From the IMG/VR virus record IMGVR_UViG_3300027907_000030, positions 1 through 37,352 of that record: a stretch of 37,352 nt of DNA. One strand, 5' to 3'. Under the pieces are notes generated by a model that worked only from the letters and a program-made list of their open reading frames with translations, was not told where the DNA came from and did no database searches. Numbering within the stretch: position 1 is the first letter of the stretch; every line of letters starts with the position of its first letter. Of this stretch, positions 1 to 7,385 are shown in pieces. The position numbers and the translations under genes were made by a program. Source of the stretch: a virus.

Positions 1-126
1 CCCCCCGTAGGGCGTTCGCTCGATCTGACACAGTGGGTCGGATTGAAAGCGAAGATTGTGATCAAACACGATACGTGGGAAGGCACTACTCGCCCAACTG
101 TTGACAAAGTACTTGCATCGGCTTAA
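1..126 (+). CDS. Partial C-terminus, probable phage ssDNA-binding / DUF669-like protein
   Basis: The window opens inside a reading frame that runs from base 1 to a TAA at 124-126, giving about 41 residues. The end reads LDLTQWVGLKAKIVIKHDTW and then EGTTRPTVDKVLASA. The pattern of a short helix, a W/G-K-A-x-V strand, an H-D-x-W-E-G turn and a V-D-K-V-L end resembles the C-terminal OB-fold segment of DUF669-type phage proteins, which are often annotated as ssDNA binding and lie in replication cassettes. That match is from memory of the family, not from a search. The 5' part lies outside the window. The position ahead of helicase and polymerase genes fits a replication role. Confidence 0.5.
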   Translation, partial: PPVGRSLDLTQWVGLKAKIVIKHDTWEGTTRPTVDKVLASA

Positions 127-184
127 CTTATCATTGTCTCTAACCTGAGAGACTTCCATGACCAAAACATCAAGGAGTGGTAAA

Positions 185-397
185 ATGGCAGAGGAAAAGA
201 AGCGTCGCCGGTCGAGTGGCCCGCGCAATATGAAGCCGACGTATCTTGTCTATCGCGGTGAGGACATTGAAATCCTCGCAGTGTCGAAGGATGCGTTCGA
301 AATTCTCAAACTTGCTCAGGGTGATGACAGTGTTAAGTACACTGACGTGAGCGAGTTTACGCGGAAGAATAAGAATAAGCTCTCCGTTGCTGCTTAG
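185..397 (+). CDS. Small basic hypothetical protein (70 aa)
   Basis: I do not recognise the family. The frame can be read from ATG 158, but the start at 185 is preferred because AAGGAG at 172-177 lies 7 nt upstream; ATG 158 has only a weak purine stretch. The product starts MAEEKKRRRSSGPRNMKP, a strongly basic tail, followed by a compact segment (TYLVYRGEDIEILAVSKDAF) that looks like short beta strands and one helix. The basic N-terminus would suit nucleic-acid binding, which is inference only. It is the last gene before the hairpin terminator at 428-463, so it probably belongs to the same transcript as the partial gene upstream. Confidence 0.6.
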   Translation: MAEEKKRRRSSGPRNMKPTYLVYRGEDIEILAVSKDAFEILKLAQGDDSVKYTDVSEFTRKNKNKLSVAA

Positions 398-427
398 TGT
401 GTCTTAGCCCACATTGAGTAGTGAGAG

Positions 428-463
428 GGGGAGTTTGCACTGACGCACAGACTCCCCTTTTTC
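428..463 (+). terminator. Intrinsic terminator between early gene blocks
   Basis: A 10-bp stem (GGGGAGTTTG at 428-437 with CAGACTCCCC at 448-457, one G-T wobble) encloses a 10-nt loop and is followed directly by TTTTTC at 458-463. This is a textbook rho-independent terminator on the plus strand. It separates the partial gene and the 70-aa protein from the helicase that starts at 494. Confidence 0.85.
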
Positions 464-493
464 TTATATCATATAAACAAATGAGGTGACACT

Positions 494-1885
494 ATGTCAG
501 CCATTCCGGTAGAGGATGGCTTGGAATTGGAGTTACTATTTGATGAGAAACAGAGACAAGCAATTGAAATTTGTGTTAACTCTGCCAACCGCATCGCATC
601 TGTTACGGGTAGTGCGGGTACTGGTAAGACGACGATCATTAAACGTACTGCGGAAATCTTACAGGAGCAGGGTAGAAAGGTTGTATGCTGCGCTCCTACA
701 GGCAAGGCGGCTCGAAGAATTCGTGAAGCTACAGGCTTTGATGCAATCACCATACACAAGCTACTTGAATTCCCTAAACCACATGAGCGAGACGAGAAGA
801 CCGGACTTCCATTAAAGGAAGGACACCCTAAGAGACATAAAGATCTGCGACTGAAATATGATGCTGTTATTTGTGACGAATATGCGATGGTTGGTCACGC
901 ACTTAATAGACAGCTTATCGACGCTTTACCAAATGGTGGTCTCCTTAGATGCTTCGGAGATATCAACCAACTCCCCCCGATCGAAGACTATAAGATAAAG
1001 AAGAATGGCTACGAGTTTACGCCATTTGAGCGTTTGCTTAAGGACTTTCCGTCTGTAATGCTAGAGAAGGTGTATAGACAAGGTGAAGGCTCAGGGATAT
1101 TCTTAAATGCGCGCGGCATAGTGAGAGGAATGATCCCTACGAAACGTGACGATTTTCGTATTATTTTTACAAATGAACCAACCAATAAAGTTGAGGAATA
1201 TGTATGGAATGAGGCTTATAAGTATAAGGAAATTGAGAATCAGATAATTGTAACTGGACATAGGGGATGGATTGGTACGTATGAGTTAAATCAGCGGATA
1301 CAGTGTATACTAAACCCCGACCCTTATGGCGCTTTCGATCCTCCTAGACATAAGTGGCATGCAGATAAACCGATCACACTTGGGCTAGGTGATAAGGTAG
1401 TTTGCACTGAGAATATTTATGATACAAGAGATTACTTTGAACGTTATAGCGAGTTTGATGACCAGGGTAATCCTGTTCCTAGTTCTTATATAGATCCTCT
1501 TGATGAATGCATGATGCTTAATGGTGAGATTGGTACGATAAGTGAGATTGAAGAGACTGAGGATGGAGAGAATGTAAAACATGTAATTATAGATTTCGGT
1601 GATCGCGAAGTACTCCTCCCGCATACGGTACATGAGAAGAACCCCTATAACACTAGTGTGTATCAGACGTCATTCTTGAAATCGATAGATTTAGGTTACG
1701 TACTTACTACACATAAGTGTCAAGGTAGTGAGTTCGAAGAAGTTATATATGTACTTAATAAGTCGAGTAAGTGGTCACAGGGCCGCAAGAACCTCTATAC
1801 GGCAGTTACGCGGGCTAGAAAACATGTAATCGTGGTAACAGATAGTACTAGTCTTAACTATTCAATGTGGAAACAGGAACGATGA
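494..1885 (+). CDS. RecD/Dda-like superfamily 1 DNA helicase
   Basis: This 463-residue ATP-dependent DNA helicase probably unwinds DNA 5' to 3' during phage replication or recombination. Motif I (Walker A) is GSAGTGKTT at residues 39-47 with K45. Motif II is DEYAMVG from D128-E129, the RecD-type DE-x-x-M form. Motif III is GDINQLPP at 155-162, and a YRQ follows that fits motif IV. Near the C-terminus are TTHKCQGSEF (405-414, motif V of the UvrD_C_2 type) and YTAVTRAR (435-442, motif VI with the arginine finger). All expected motifs are present and in order, and the length is close to T4 Dda (about 440 aa). GAGGTG lies 5-6 nt before the ATG. Its stop overlaps the next ATG as ATGA. The other candidate is a short RecD2-like protein from the same superfamily. 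Confidence 0.93.
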   Translation: MSAIPVEDGLELELLFDEKQRQAIEICVNSANRIASVTGSAGTGKTTIIKRTAEILQEQGRKVVCCAPTGKAARRIREATGFDAITIHKLLEFPKPHERDEKTGLPLKEGHPKRHKDLRLKYDAVICDEYAMVGHALNRQLIDALPNGGLLRCFGDINQLPPIEDYKIKKNGYEFTPFERLLKDFPSVMLEKVYRQGEGSGIFLNARGIVRGMIPTKRDDFRIIFTNEPTNKVEEYVWNEAYKYKEIENQIIVTGHRGWIGTYELNQRIQCILNPDPYGAFDPPRHKWHADKPITLGLGDKVVCTENIYDTRDYFERYSEFDDQGNPVPSSYIDPLDECMMLNGEIGTISEIEETEDGENVKHVIIDFGDREVLLPHTVHEKNPYNTSVYQTSFLKSIDLGYVLTTHKCQGSEFEEVIYVLNKSSKWSQGRKNLYTAVTRARKHVIVVTDSTSLNYSMWKQER

Positions 1886-2064
1886 TCACACGAGAGAAAG
1901 GCAATCGACACATAGTGTTTAATTGCGATGGATGTAGTGAAGTCGAGAATACAGAAACAGACGACTTCAACGATGCGCTGTTGATAGCAAAAAGGGAAGG
2001 ATGGACAAGCGATAAAGATGATGGCAAGTGGATGAATTGGTGTCCGATCTGTACAGATAAATGA
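1882..2064 (+). CDS. Small zinc-ribbon protein (60 aa)
   Basis: The protein has CDGC at residues 15-18 and CPIC at 54-57, a classic four-cysteine zinc knuckle pair separated by an acidic helix (DDFNDALLIAKREGW). Similar small zinc-ribbon proteins of unknown function are common in phage replication cassettes. The frame also has GTG 1867 upstream, but ATG 1882 overlaps the helicase stop as ATGA, the usual coupling in this cassette, so it is preferred; an AGGA sits only 3 nt upstream. Its own stop overlaps the next gene in the same ATGA way. The partner is unknown; DNA, RNA or protein binding are all possible. Confidence 0.65.
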   Translation: MITREKGNRHIVFNCDGCSEVENTETDDFNDALLIAKREGWTSDKDDGKWMNWCPICTDK

Positions 2065-2276
2065 GCAAGTTCGCTTGTCCGAAATGCGGCTCCATTACGA
2101 AAGTTCTGGAGTCGCGTCCATCCATTCCACTAGATGGTAGGAGAAGGAGACGCCAATGCTATCAAGGAAACTGCCGCTTTAGGTTTACTACAGTAGAGAG
2201 GATATACGTAAAGGAGAAGAAACATGAGCGAAAGATTCCTCGTCGTTATACTAAACGGACCATCGAATTGCGGTAA
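2061..2276 (+). CDS. NrdR-like zinc-ribbon protein lacking an ATP-cone
   Basis: The 71-residue protein carries C6-x2-C9 and C33-x4-C38 with VLESRPSIPLDGRRRRRQC and RFRFTTVER. This closely follows the N-terminal zinc ribbon of NrdR, the bacterial repressor of ribonucleotide reductase genes, whose consensus is CPxC, V-x-D-S-R, RRRR-x-C and RFTT-x-E. Full NrdR is about 150 aa and has a C-terminal ATP-cone that senses dATP; that domain is absent here. The protein could therefore bind NrdR boxes or other DNA without nucleotide control, or be a minimal DNA-binding ribbon. It is followed by a dNMP kinase, which fits nucleotide metabolism. It starts by ATGA overlap and its 3' end overlaps the kinase by 53 bp. 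Confidence 0.75.
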   Translation: MSKFACPKCGSITKVLESRPSIPLDGRRRRRQCYQGNCRFRFTTVERIYVKEKKHERKIPRRYTKRTIELR

Positions 2277-2886
2277 GGACACGATTATAAGTAGGCTAAT
2301 GCATGCGACAACGCCCTATATGATACTTAATCATAAACATATAATGGGTTGGCATGAGAAGATGGTGATGCCACTTAGAGATATGGTCTGTGGCCTATTT
2401 GGGTTGAATGGCTATCAGTATGAGACGATGAAAGACGACCCAATATTGCCTAATGGGGTGACACCGAGAGAAGCAATTAAACATTTAGATATACATTGGT
2501 CCCGGCCGCTCTTTGGTGAGGATTTTTTAGGTAACTTGTTAGTAGCTGAATTGAAGCGTAATCACAGACGCGCGAGACCTTTTGAGTTTAAAGATCAAGT
2601 TAATATACACTTTGTAGATGCGGGTGTCGAACCTGAATTTCAGGCGTTGAAGGCGGCATATGGTGATAGGGTTAAGGTGATACGTGTTTATCGGACTGAT
2701 CTTGAATTTGATGATACGAGAGAGTGGCTAAGTCAGTGTAATGGCATTGTCCATAACCATGAGGGTAAGGTGGATGAGGCTGTTGATAAGGTACTATTGT
2801 TTATAAACGAATGGTTGGAGAGGATAGATGATAAAATCGATGCCGGAACTACAGCAGGAGTTTCTGAAGAAGGCGCGAAGCATTAA
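2224..2886 (+). CDS. Deoxynucleoside monophosphate kinase-like P-loop protein
   Basis: The N-terminus FLVVILNGPSNCGKDT contains a P-loop of the GPSNCGKDT form (residues 12-20, K18), matching phage dNMP kinases and AAA/adenylate-kinase-like enzymes that phosphorylate dNMPs with ATP. The segment FEFKDQVNIHFVDAGVEPEF looks like the central strand carrying the acidic residue, and RVYRTDLEFDDTREWL fits a lid region. At 220 residues it is close to T4 dNMP kinase (241 aa). AAGGAGAAG lies just before the ATG. It overlaps the NrdR-like gene by 53 bp and the polymerase by 59 bp. The likely role is raising dNTP supply for replication. A generic AAA-type P-loop protein is the alternative. Confidence 0.75.
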   Translation: MSERFLVVILNGPSNCGKDTIISRLMHATTPYMILNHKHIMGWHEKMVMPLRDMVCGLFGLNGYQYETMKDDPILPNGVTPREAIKHLDIHWSRPLFGEDFLGNLLVAELKRNHRRARPFEFKDQVNIHFVDAGVEPEFQALKAAYGDRVKVIRVYRTDLEFDDTREWLSQCNGIVHNHEGKVDEAVDKVLLFINEWLERIDDKIDAGTTAGVSEEGAKH

Positions 2887-5290
2887 CTTGAAGGTTGATT
2901 GTGGTAGTGATGGTACGTTTAATTCTGATGTGGCGATTGTAGCTGAAGCTCCGGGTAGTAGGGAAGTACAATTGAAAGTGCCGCTTGTTGGTGGTAGCGG
3001 ATCGCTCTTGTGGTCTACACTTAAGAAGCATCAATTACAGAGGGGTAACTTCTATATAACGAATGTAGTGAAGAGACAGCTAACATTTGGAGGATTAGAT
3101 GCGGATAAAGTGCAGTTGCCCAAAGCCGAATATGATCACTGGGTTGGATTACTCAAATGGGAATTGGCTTGTCTACCAAACTTGCGCTACGTGTTGCTAC
3201 TCGGAAACTTGGCTCTCGACGCCCTCTGTGGTCGTAAAGGCATTACGAAGTGGAGGGGCAGTGTACTTGACTTCGATATGTTCTCCCTCGCATCGAGTCA
3301 GCCACGAACTTATAAGGCTGTCGTAGCGAATAATCCCGCCGCTGTACTTAGAGAACCGAAGACTGAGATCTCATTTATAATGGACGTTGCTAAGCTGACT
3401 AAGGTGATGAGTGGGAAATGGACACCTTACGAGATAAAGGGTGAAGTTTGCTATGACTATAAAAGAGCGAAGGAAAGGATTGCGTACTACTCCGCTACTA
3501 GAAAACCTATCAGCTTTGATATCGAAACGGGAGGAGGAGAAACAGCGTGCATCGGATTGGCCGATGATAAGCATTATGGAACTTGCATTCCCTTCAGAGG
3601 TATCAGGGGTGAAGACTACTTTTCGCTCGAAGAAGAAGCTGATTTGCGAATGCGCTTGCAACAAATGTTCGCCAACGAACGACTCCGTTTTGTTGCTCAG
3701 AACGCGAACTTTGACATGTATTGGCTCTGGATTAAGGACAAGATACGGGTACATAAAGCGTGGTTCGACACCATGTTGGCACACCATTGTTTATATCCCA
3801 GTATCCCCCACGATCTTGGATATCTTTGTACACAATACACAACGCATCCGTATTATAAAGACGAAAGAGGCGAATGGAAAGATAAGGGTGACATCGACCT
3901 TTTCTGGCAGTACAATGTTAAGGACGTTTGCATTACTCTTGCGGTACAAGAGCGATTAGAAGTTGAACTTGAACAACAGAATCTGAGTAAGCTATTCTTT
4001 ACACATATAATGAAATTGCAGCAACATCTAGTAACGATGACAGTGGGAGGAGTACTGATAGATGGAGAGGAAAAGGATACGTTCAGACACGAAGTTAGAG
4101 AGACAGTTGCCCGGCTCTTACAAGAATTCCACGGAGCGGTTGCGAAAGCGACTAATGACGATCAATTTAGACCTAATCCGAGTTCATTTAGAGATCGTGC
4201 GGAGTTATACTTCAATAGACTTAGACTTGTCGGACGAGGTACATCAACGGATGCGGCAAATAGAGAAAGAATGCGCCAACATCCTAGAACTTCTGAGGAC
4301 GCACGAGAAGTACTCAGGTATCACGACGAATGGGCCAAAGAGTTCAAGTTCTTAAGTACTTATGCTGAGAGTGATATAGATGAAGATGGAAGAATGAGAT
4401 GTGAGTGGAGACAGACTGGAACGCAAGCGGCCCCCGGTCGACTAAGCAGTGCGCAAACACTACTCGGGACGGGGGCCAACTTGCAGAACCAACCAACAAA
4501 AGCAAGGAGAATGTTCGTTGCAGATGAAGGTTATGTGTTCATCTATTTTGATTTGTCACAAGCAGAAGCACGCTACGTGGCTTGGGAAGCTGAGATACCG
4601 AAGTGGAAAGAACAATTTGAAAGAGCAAGATTAGATGGAAGCTATGATTGTCATAGGGCTTTGGCAAGCGAGATGTTCAATGTCCCTTACGAAGACGTGC
4701 CTACCACTGACGAAGATGCAAGCGGAAGTAAAACGATCAGGTTCATTGCGAAGAGATGCAGGCATGGACTGAATTACAGGATGGCCCCGGAACGGTTGGC
4801 GGAGACCACGGGCCTTCCGATCCAACGAGCGCATGAGAGCTACATCATGTATCATCGCCTTACACCTGAGCTTCGTAGATGGTGGGGAACGCTTGAGAAG
4901 GAGGTACGTTCCACCCGTATGCTGTACAATGCCTTCGGCCGCCGTCTGTACGTGATGGAGCGCCTGACCGAAGATAGTATGGAGTCCATTGTTGCTTTCA
5001 AGCCTCAATCTACAATTGGAGATAAGGTCAGTCAAGTGATTTATCAATGTCACGAGGATGACAGATGGGACAGACGAAGGGAGCGAATCTGTCTGAATGT
5101 ACATGATGCACTTGTTGGATTAGCTACGGCAAGTCGGGCGAAGTCGTGTCTTCAGATTATGAAACACTACGCTGAACAACCTATACTTGTAAGGGGCGAA
5201 CAGCTAGTGATCCCTGCGGATATGGGGATGTCTGTAGCCGATGAGCAAGGGAAACATCGATGGAGTAATATAAAGAAGGTGAAATTATGA
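2828..5290 (+). CDS. Family A DNA polymerase with N-terminal UDG-like domain
   Basis: This is the replicative polymerase, 820 residues. Residues about 34-175 resemble family 4/5 uracil-DNA glycosylase: AEAPGSRE (39-46), PLVGGSGSLL (52-61), FYITNVVKR, a GITKWRG segment and NNPAAVLREP (168-177). The 3'-5' exonuclease has DIE at D231/E233, NANFD with D296, and YNVKD with Y362/D366, so proofreading residues are intact. The polymerase domain has motif A DLSQAEAR (D575), motif B with K642 and Y650 (RCRHGLNYRM), and motif C NVHDAL (H759-D760). It is larger than T7 polymerase (704 aa) because of the added front domain. GGAGAGG precedes the ATG; the stop overlaps the next gene by ATGA. The UDG-like part lacks the iron-sulphur cysteines and has Asn for the usual His, so its activity is doubtful. 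Confidence 0.95.
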   Translation: MIKSMPELQQEFLKKARSINLKVDCGSDGTFNSDVAIVAEAPGSREVQLKVPLVGGSGSLLWSTLKKHQLQRGNFYITNVVKRQLTFGGLDADKVQLPKAEYDHWVGLLKWELACLPNLRYVLLLGNLALDALCGRKGITKWRGSVLDFDMFSLASSQPRTYKAVVANNPAAVLREPKTEISFIMDVAKLTKVMSGKWTPYEIKGEVCYDYKRAKERIAYYSATRKPISFDIETGGGETACIGLADDKHYGTCIPFRGIRGEDYFSLEEEADLRMRLQQMFANERLRFVAQNANFDMYWLWIKDKIRVHKAWFDTMLAHHCLYPSIPHDLGYLCTQYTTHPYYKDERGEWKDKGDIDLFWQYNVKDVCITLAVQERLEVELEQQNLSKLFFTHIMKLQQHLVTMTVGGVLIDGEEKDTFRHEVRETVARLLQEFHGAVAKATNDDQFRPNPSSFRDRAELYFNRLRLVGRGTSTDAANRERMRQHPRTSEDAREVLRYHDEWAKEFKFLSTYAESDIDEDGRMRCEWRQTGTQAAPGRLSSAQTLLGTGANLQNQPTKARRMFVADEGYVFIYFDLSQAEARYVAWEAEIPKWKEQFERARLDGSYDCHRALASEMFNVPYEDVPTTDEDASGSKTIRFIAKRCRHGLNYRMAPERLAETTGLPIQRAHESYIMYHRLTPELRRWWGTLEKEVRSTRMLYNAFGRRLYVMERLTEDSMESIVAFKPQSTIGDKVSQVIYQCHEDDRWDRRRERICLNVHDALVGLATASRAKSCLQIMKHYAEQPILVRGEQLVIPADMGMSVADEQGKHRWSNIKKVKL

Positions 5291-5586
5291 ATGACTTCGA
5301 TGATTATCAGAAGAGGCAGGGTGATATATATTCGGAAGGTAAGGCAATTGAATATTTATCATTGAAGTTGTGTAGTCATACGGGGAGACTTGCGAAAGAG
5401 GCAGCTAATATTGCTAGAGGGGATTATGAGAATAAGGGAACACATGCTTATCAAGATGTTGTTGAGGATATCTTAGGGGAGTGTCACGATATCGTGAGAT
5501 ATGTAGCTATAATTACGACTGTACTTGAGAGGAAGTTGAGCGATGTAGTTGTATATGGAGAAGAAGCGAAACACATAGGAGGATAA
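5287..5586 (+). CDS. Degenerate MazG-like nucleotide pyrophosphohydrolase
   Basis: The all-helical 99-residue protein has the outline of a phage MazG-like enzyme, which hydrolyses NTPs or dNTPs to NMP and pyrophosphate: YLSLKLCSHTGRLAKEAA, then ARGDY, then DILGECHDIVRYVA and KLSDV. MazG enzymes bind magnesium through an ExxE helix and a second ExxD helix. Here the first motif is replaced by S30, H31 and R34, while E65-x-x-D68 remains. It may thus be inactive or bind a different ligand. Its start overlaps the polymerase stop by ATGA, so translation is probably coupled. Confidence 0.6.
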   Translation: MNDFDDYQKRQGDIYSEGKAIEYLSLKLCSHTGRLAKEAANIARGDYENKGTHAYQDVVEDILGECHDIVRYVAIITTVLERKLSDVVVYGEEAKHIGG

Positions 5587-5587
5587 G

Positions 5588-5950
5588 ATGGCTACGAGAG
5601 CCGAACGCGAGCAGGAAGAAGCTGACCGTGAGAAGGCAGAGAAGCAGCAACGCGATCAGCAGCAGAGACAAGGACACGCTACCGGACAGCCGGGAGCGCA
5701 GGCTCAAGACGCTGTGAATGCAGAACAGCGACGTGTTGCTGATGAAGCTGCGAAACAGCAGAAAGCCTATCTTGATGAGATGAACAGGAAACTTGGCGAC
5801 TTCGTGAACACCGCTGCGAGTATGAAGGATAAAGATCCGCAGTTGCTCAACTATACTGTGGAGGCGTTGAAGCGAGCCGCAATGCAGTTGGAAGGTGCGA
5901 CTCCTCCGAATCTTAACCTTCAAGGACAGCCTCAACCGCGTAATCTGTAG
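5588..5950 (+). CDS. Gln/Ala-rich charged hypothetical protein (120 aa)
   Basis: I recognise no family. The first half (residues 1-65) is extremely rich in E, R, Q and A and is predicted by eye to be a long helix or coiled coil; the second half has a short hydrophobic helix (KDPQLLNYTVEALKRAAMQL) and a Pro/Asn/Gln tail ending QPQPRNL. AGGAGG lies just upstream of the ATG, the strongest ribosome site in the early block, so it may be made in quantity. It lies between the MazG-like and DUF3987-like genes with spacings of 1 and 7 nt. A role as a replication accessory or scaffold-like coiled coil is only a guess. Confidence 0.6.
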   Translation: MATRAEREQEEADREKAEKQQRDQQQRQGHATGQPGAQAQDAVNAEQRRVADEAAKQQKAYLDEMNRKLGDFVNTAASMKDKDPQLLNYTVEALKRAAMQLEGATPPNLNLQGQPQPRNL

Positions 5951-5957
5951 GACATAG

Positions 5958-7385
5958 ATGCTCAGTATCAGTGGCCCGAAAGATAGTTATATCGAACTCT
6001 TTATGAGTCTGCTGAAGGATCAGGAGACGCCTAGTGAGTACGACTTCTGGGCTGCTGTGTGGACGGTTGGTGCGGTAATAGGTCGTAGCTGCTTCATCGA
6101 CCGTCCACGAGCACCCATCTATTTTAATTGGTACATTATTATATGTGCCGAATCTGGTATGACACGTAAGAGTACCGTGATTAACTTCGCTAATGATATG
6201 ATAGAGGGATGCCTGCCAGAAGGAGCAGAGGTTTTACAGAATAAGACTACCCCTGAGAAATTGTGGACGCTAATGGCTAATCAAAGTGGAGAGAGAGGTA
6301 AGAGTCATGTCGTCATTAACGTATCCGAGCTTGTCACATTCTTCGGGCGAGAAGGGTATTCGATGGGTATGCCCATCTTGCTCACTGATCTTTACGATTG
6401 TCCGACTAAACGGGAAGGTGGAGGAAGTGTTAACTACGGAAGCTTACCTCTCCTTAATCCTTTCATCACATTTATCGCCGGCTCAACACCGTCATGGCTT
6501 ATACGCGCAATCAACCCAGACGTTATCGAAGGAGGATTTACATCGCGCGTTATCTTCGTGAGTAGTGAGGCGAGGAAGAAGTTGATCTTCTGGCCCGACA
6601 ATGTACATCAACCGAGCATTAAAGCTGCGAAGGAATATTTAAATGCTATTAGAGAACACGCCACTAAACTCAAGACAATCTTACCTGATGAAGAAGCGAA
6701 GAGGTTTCTTGATGCTTGGTACAGGTCTAGGAACTATAATGCGGAAACTTACCTCCGTAGCTTTGAAAGCCGCGAAGATAGCCACATTCTTCGACTTGCC
6801 GGGACGCTCGCCCTTAGCCAACTTAAGTCCCGAATTGGGATTAGTGAAGTCGAACTGGCGCTTCATGCTATATCAAGGGCAAAGAAGTCTGGTAGTCGCG
6901 TATTCAAGCAGGCGGCATTTGATCTTAAACTTACAAACGGGCTTGATAAGGTACGTGAAGTCCTCTTGAAGCGGGGACTGAATGGGATTAAGAATTGGGA
7001 GCTATATGTACAGTGTAAGTATTACTTTACGAATAGTGAGTATAATGGAGTGATGGAATTGTTGGTGGATATAGGAGCGGTGAGACAGTACATCGTGCCG
7101 ACACATACAGGTAGAAGCGGCCGCCCTTCCCGCTATTTTGTGGCGACAACGAAGATACTAAATCCGCAGAAGTGGGAAGAGATAATGCTGAGGAGCGGAA
7201 TGTCTAACGCGGCGTCTGATCCCCGCCTTCCCGAGCAGACTGATGGATTACTTTCGCTAGATTCTCGGGAGTTAATTCCCCATACTTCGACTCAAACTTC
7301 TTCCCACTCGGGCTCGTCTTCACTTGCTTCCATTGATCTTGATATATCGTATAAAGTTGACGATCCAAAGCGACGACTTTCTTAG
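5958..7385 (+). CDS. DUF3987-like P-loop ATPase, putative replicative helicase
   Basis: The 475-residue protein starts with a helical region, then AESGMTRKST (residues 64-73, K71), which fits the shortened P-loop of DUF3987 proteins. Residues 117-150 (HVVINVSELVTFFGREGY, then LLTDLYDCP) fit the Walker-B and sensor region, and FITFIAGSTPSWL with GGFTSRVIFV fits the following core. DUF3987 proteins are phage and plasmid helicase-like ATPases often fused to or beside primases, so a replicative helicase role is likely but unproven. AGGA precedes the ATG by 5 nt. It is the last rightward gene. Its final 60 or so residues (rich in S, T, L and D) are read antisense to the end of the 1416-aa leftward gene, so they may be a readthrough extension. 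Confidence 0.65.
   Translation: MLSISGPKDSYIELFMSLLKDQETPSEYDFWAAVWTVGAVIGRSCFIDRPRAPIYFNWYIIICAESGMTRKSTVINFANDMIEGCLPEGAEVLQNKTTPEKLWTLMANQSGERGKSHVVINVSELVTFFGREGYSMGMPILLTDLYDCPTKREGGGSVNYGSLPLLNPFITFIAGSTPSWLIRAINPDVIEGGFTSRVIFVSSEARKKLIFWPDNVHQPSIKAAKEYLNAIREHATKLKTILPDEEAKRFLDAWYRSRNYNAETYLRSFESREDSHILRLAGTLALSQLKSRIGISEVELALHAISRAKKSGSRVFKQAAFDLKLTNGLDKVREVLLKRGLNGIKNWELYVQCKYYFTNSEYNGVMELLVDIGAVRQYIVPTHTGRSGRPSRYFVATTKILNPQKWEEIMLRSGMSNAASDPRLPEQTDGLLSLDSRELIPHTSTQTSSHSGSSSLASIDLDISYKVDDPKRRLS

Noticed and set aside
435-475. TTGCAC with AT-rich TATATC ahead of the helicase, a possible promoter
   Set aside because: The -35 part lies within the terminator stem and the spacing to any good -10 box does not fit; the helicase promoter was not identified.
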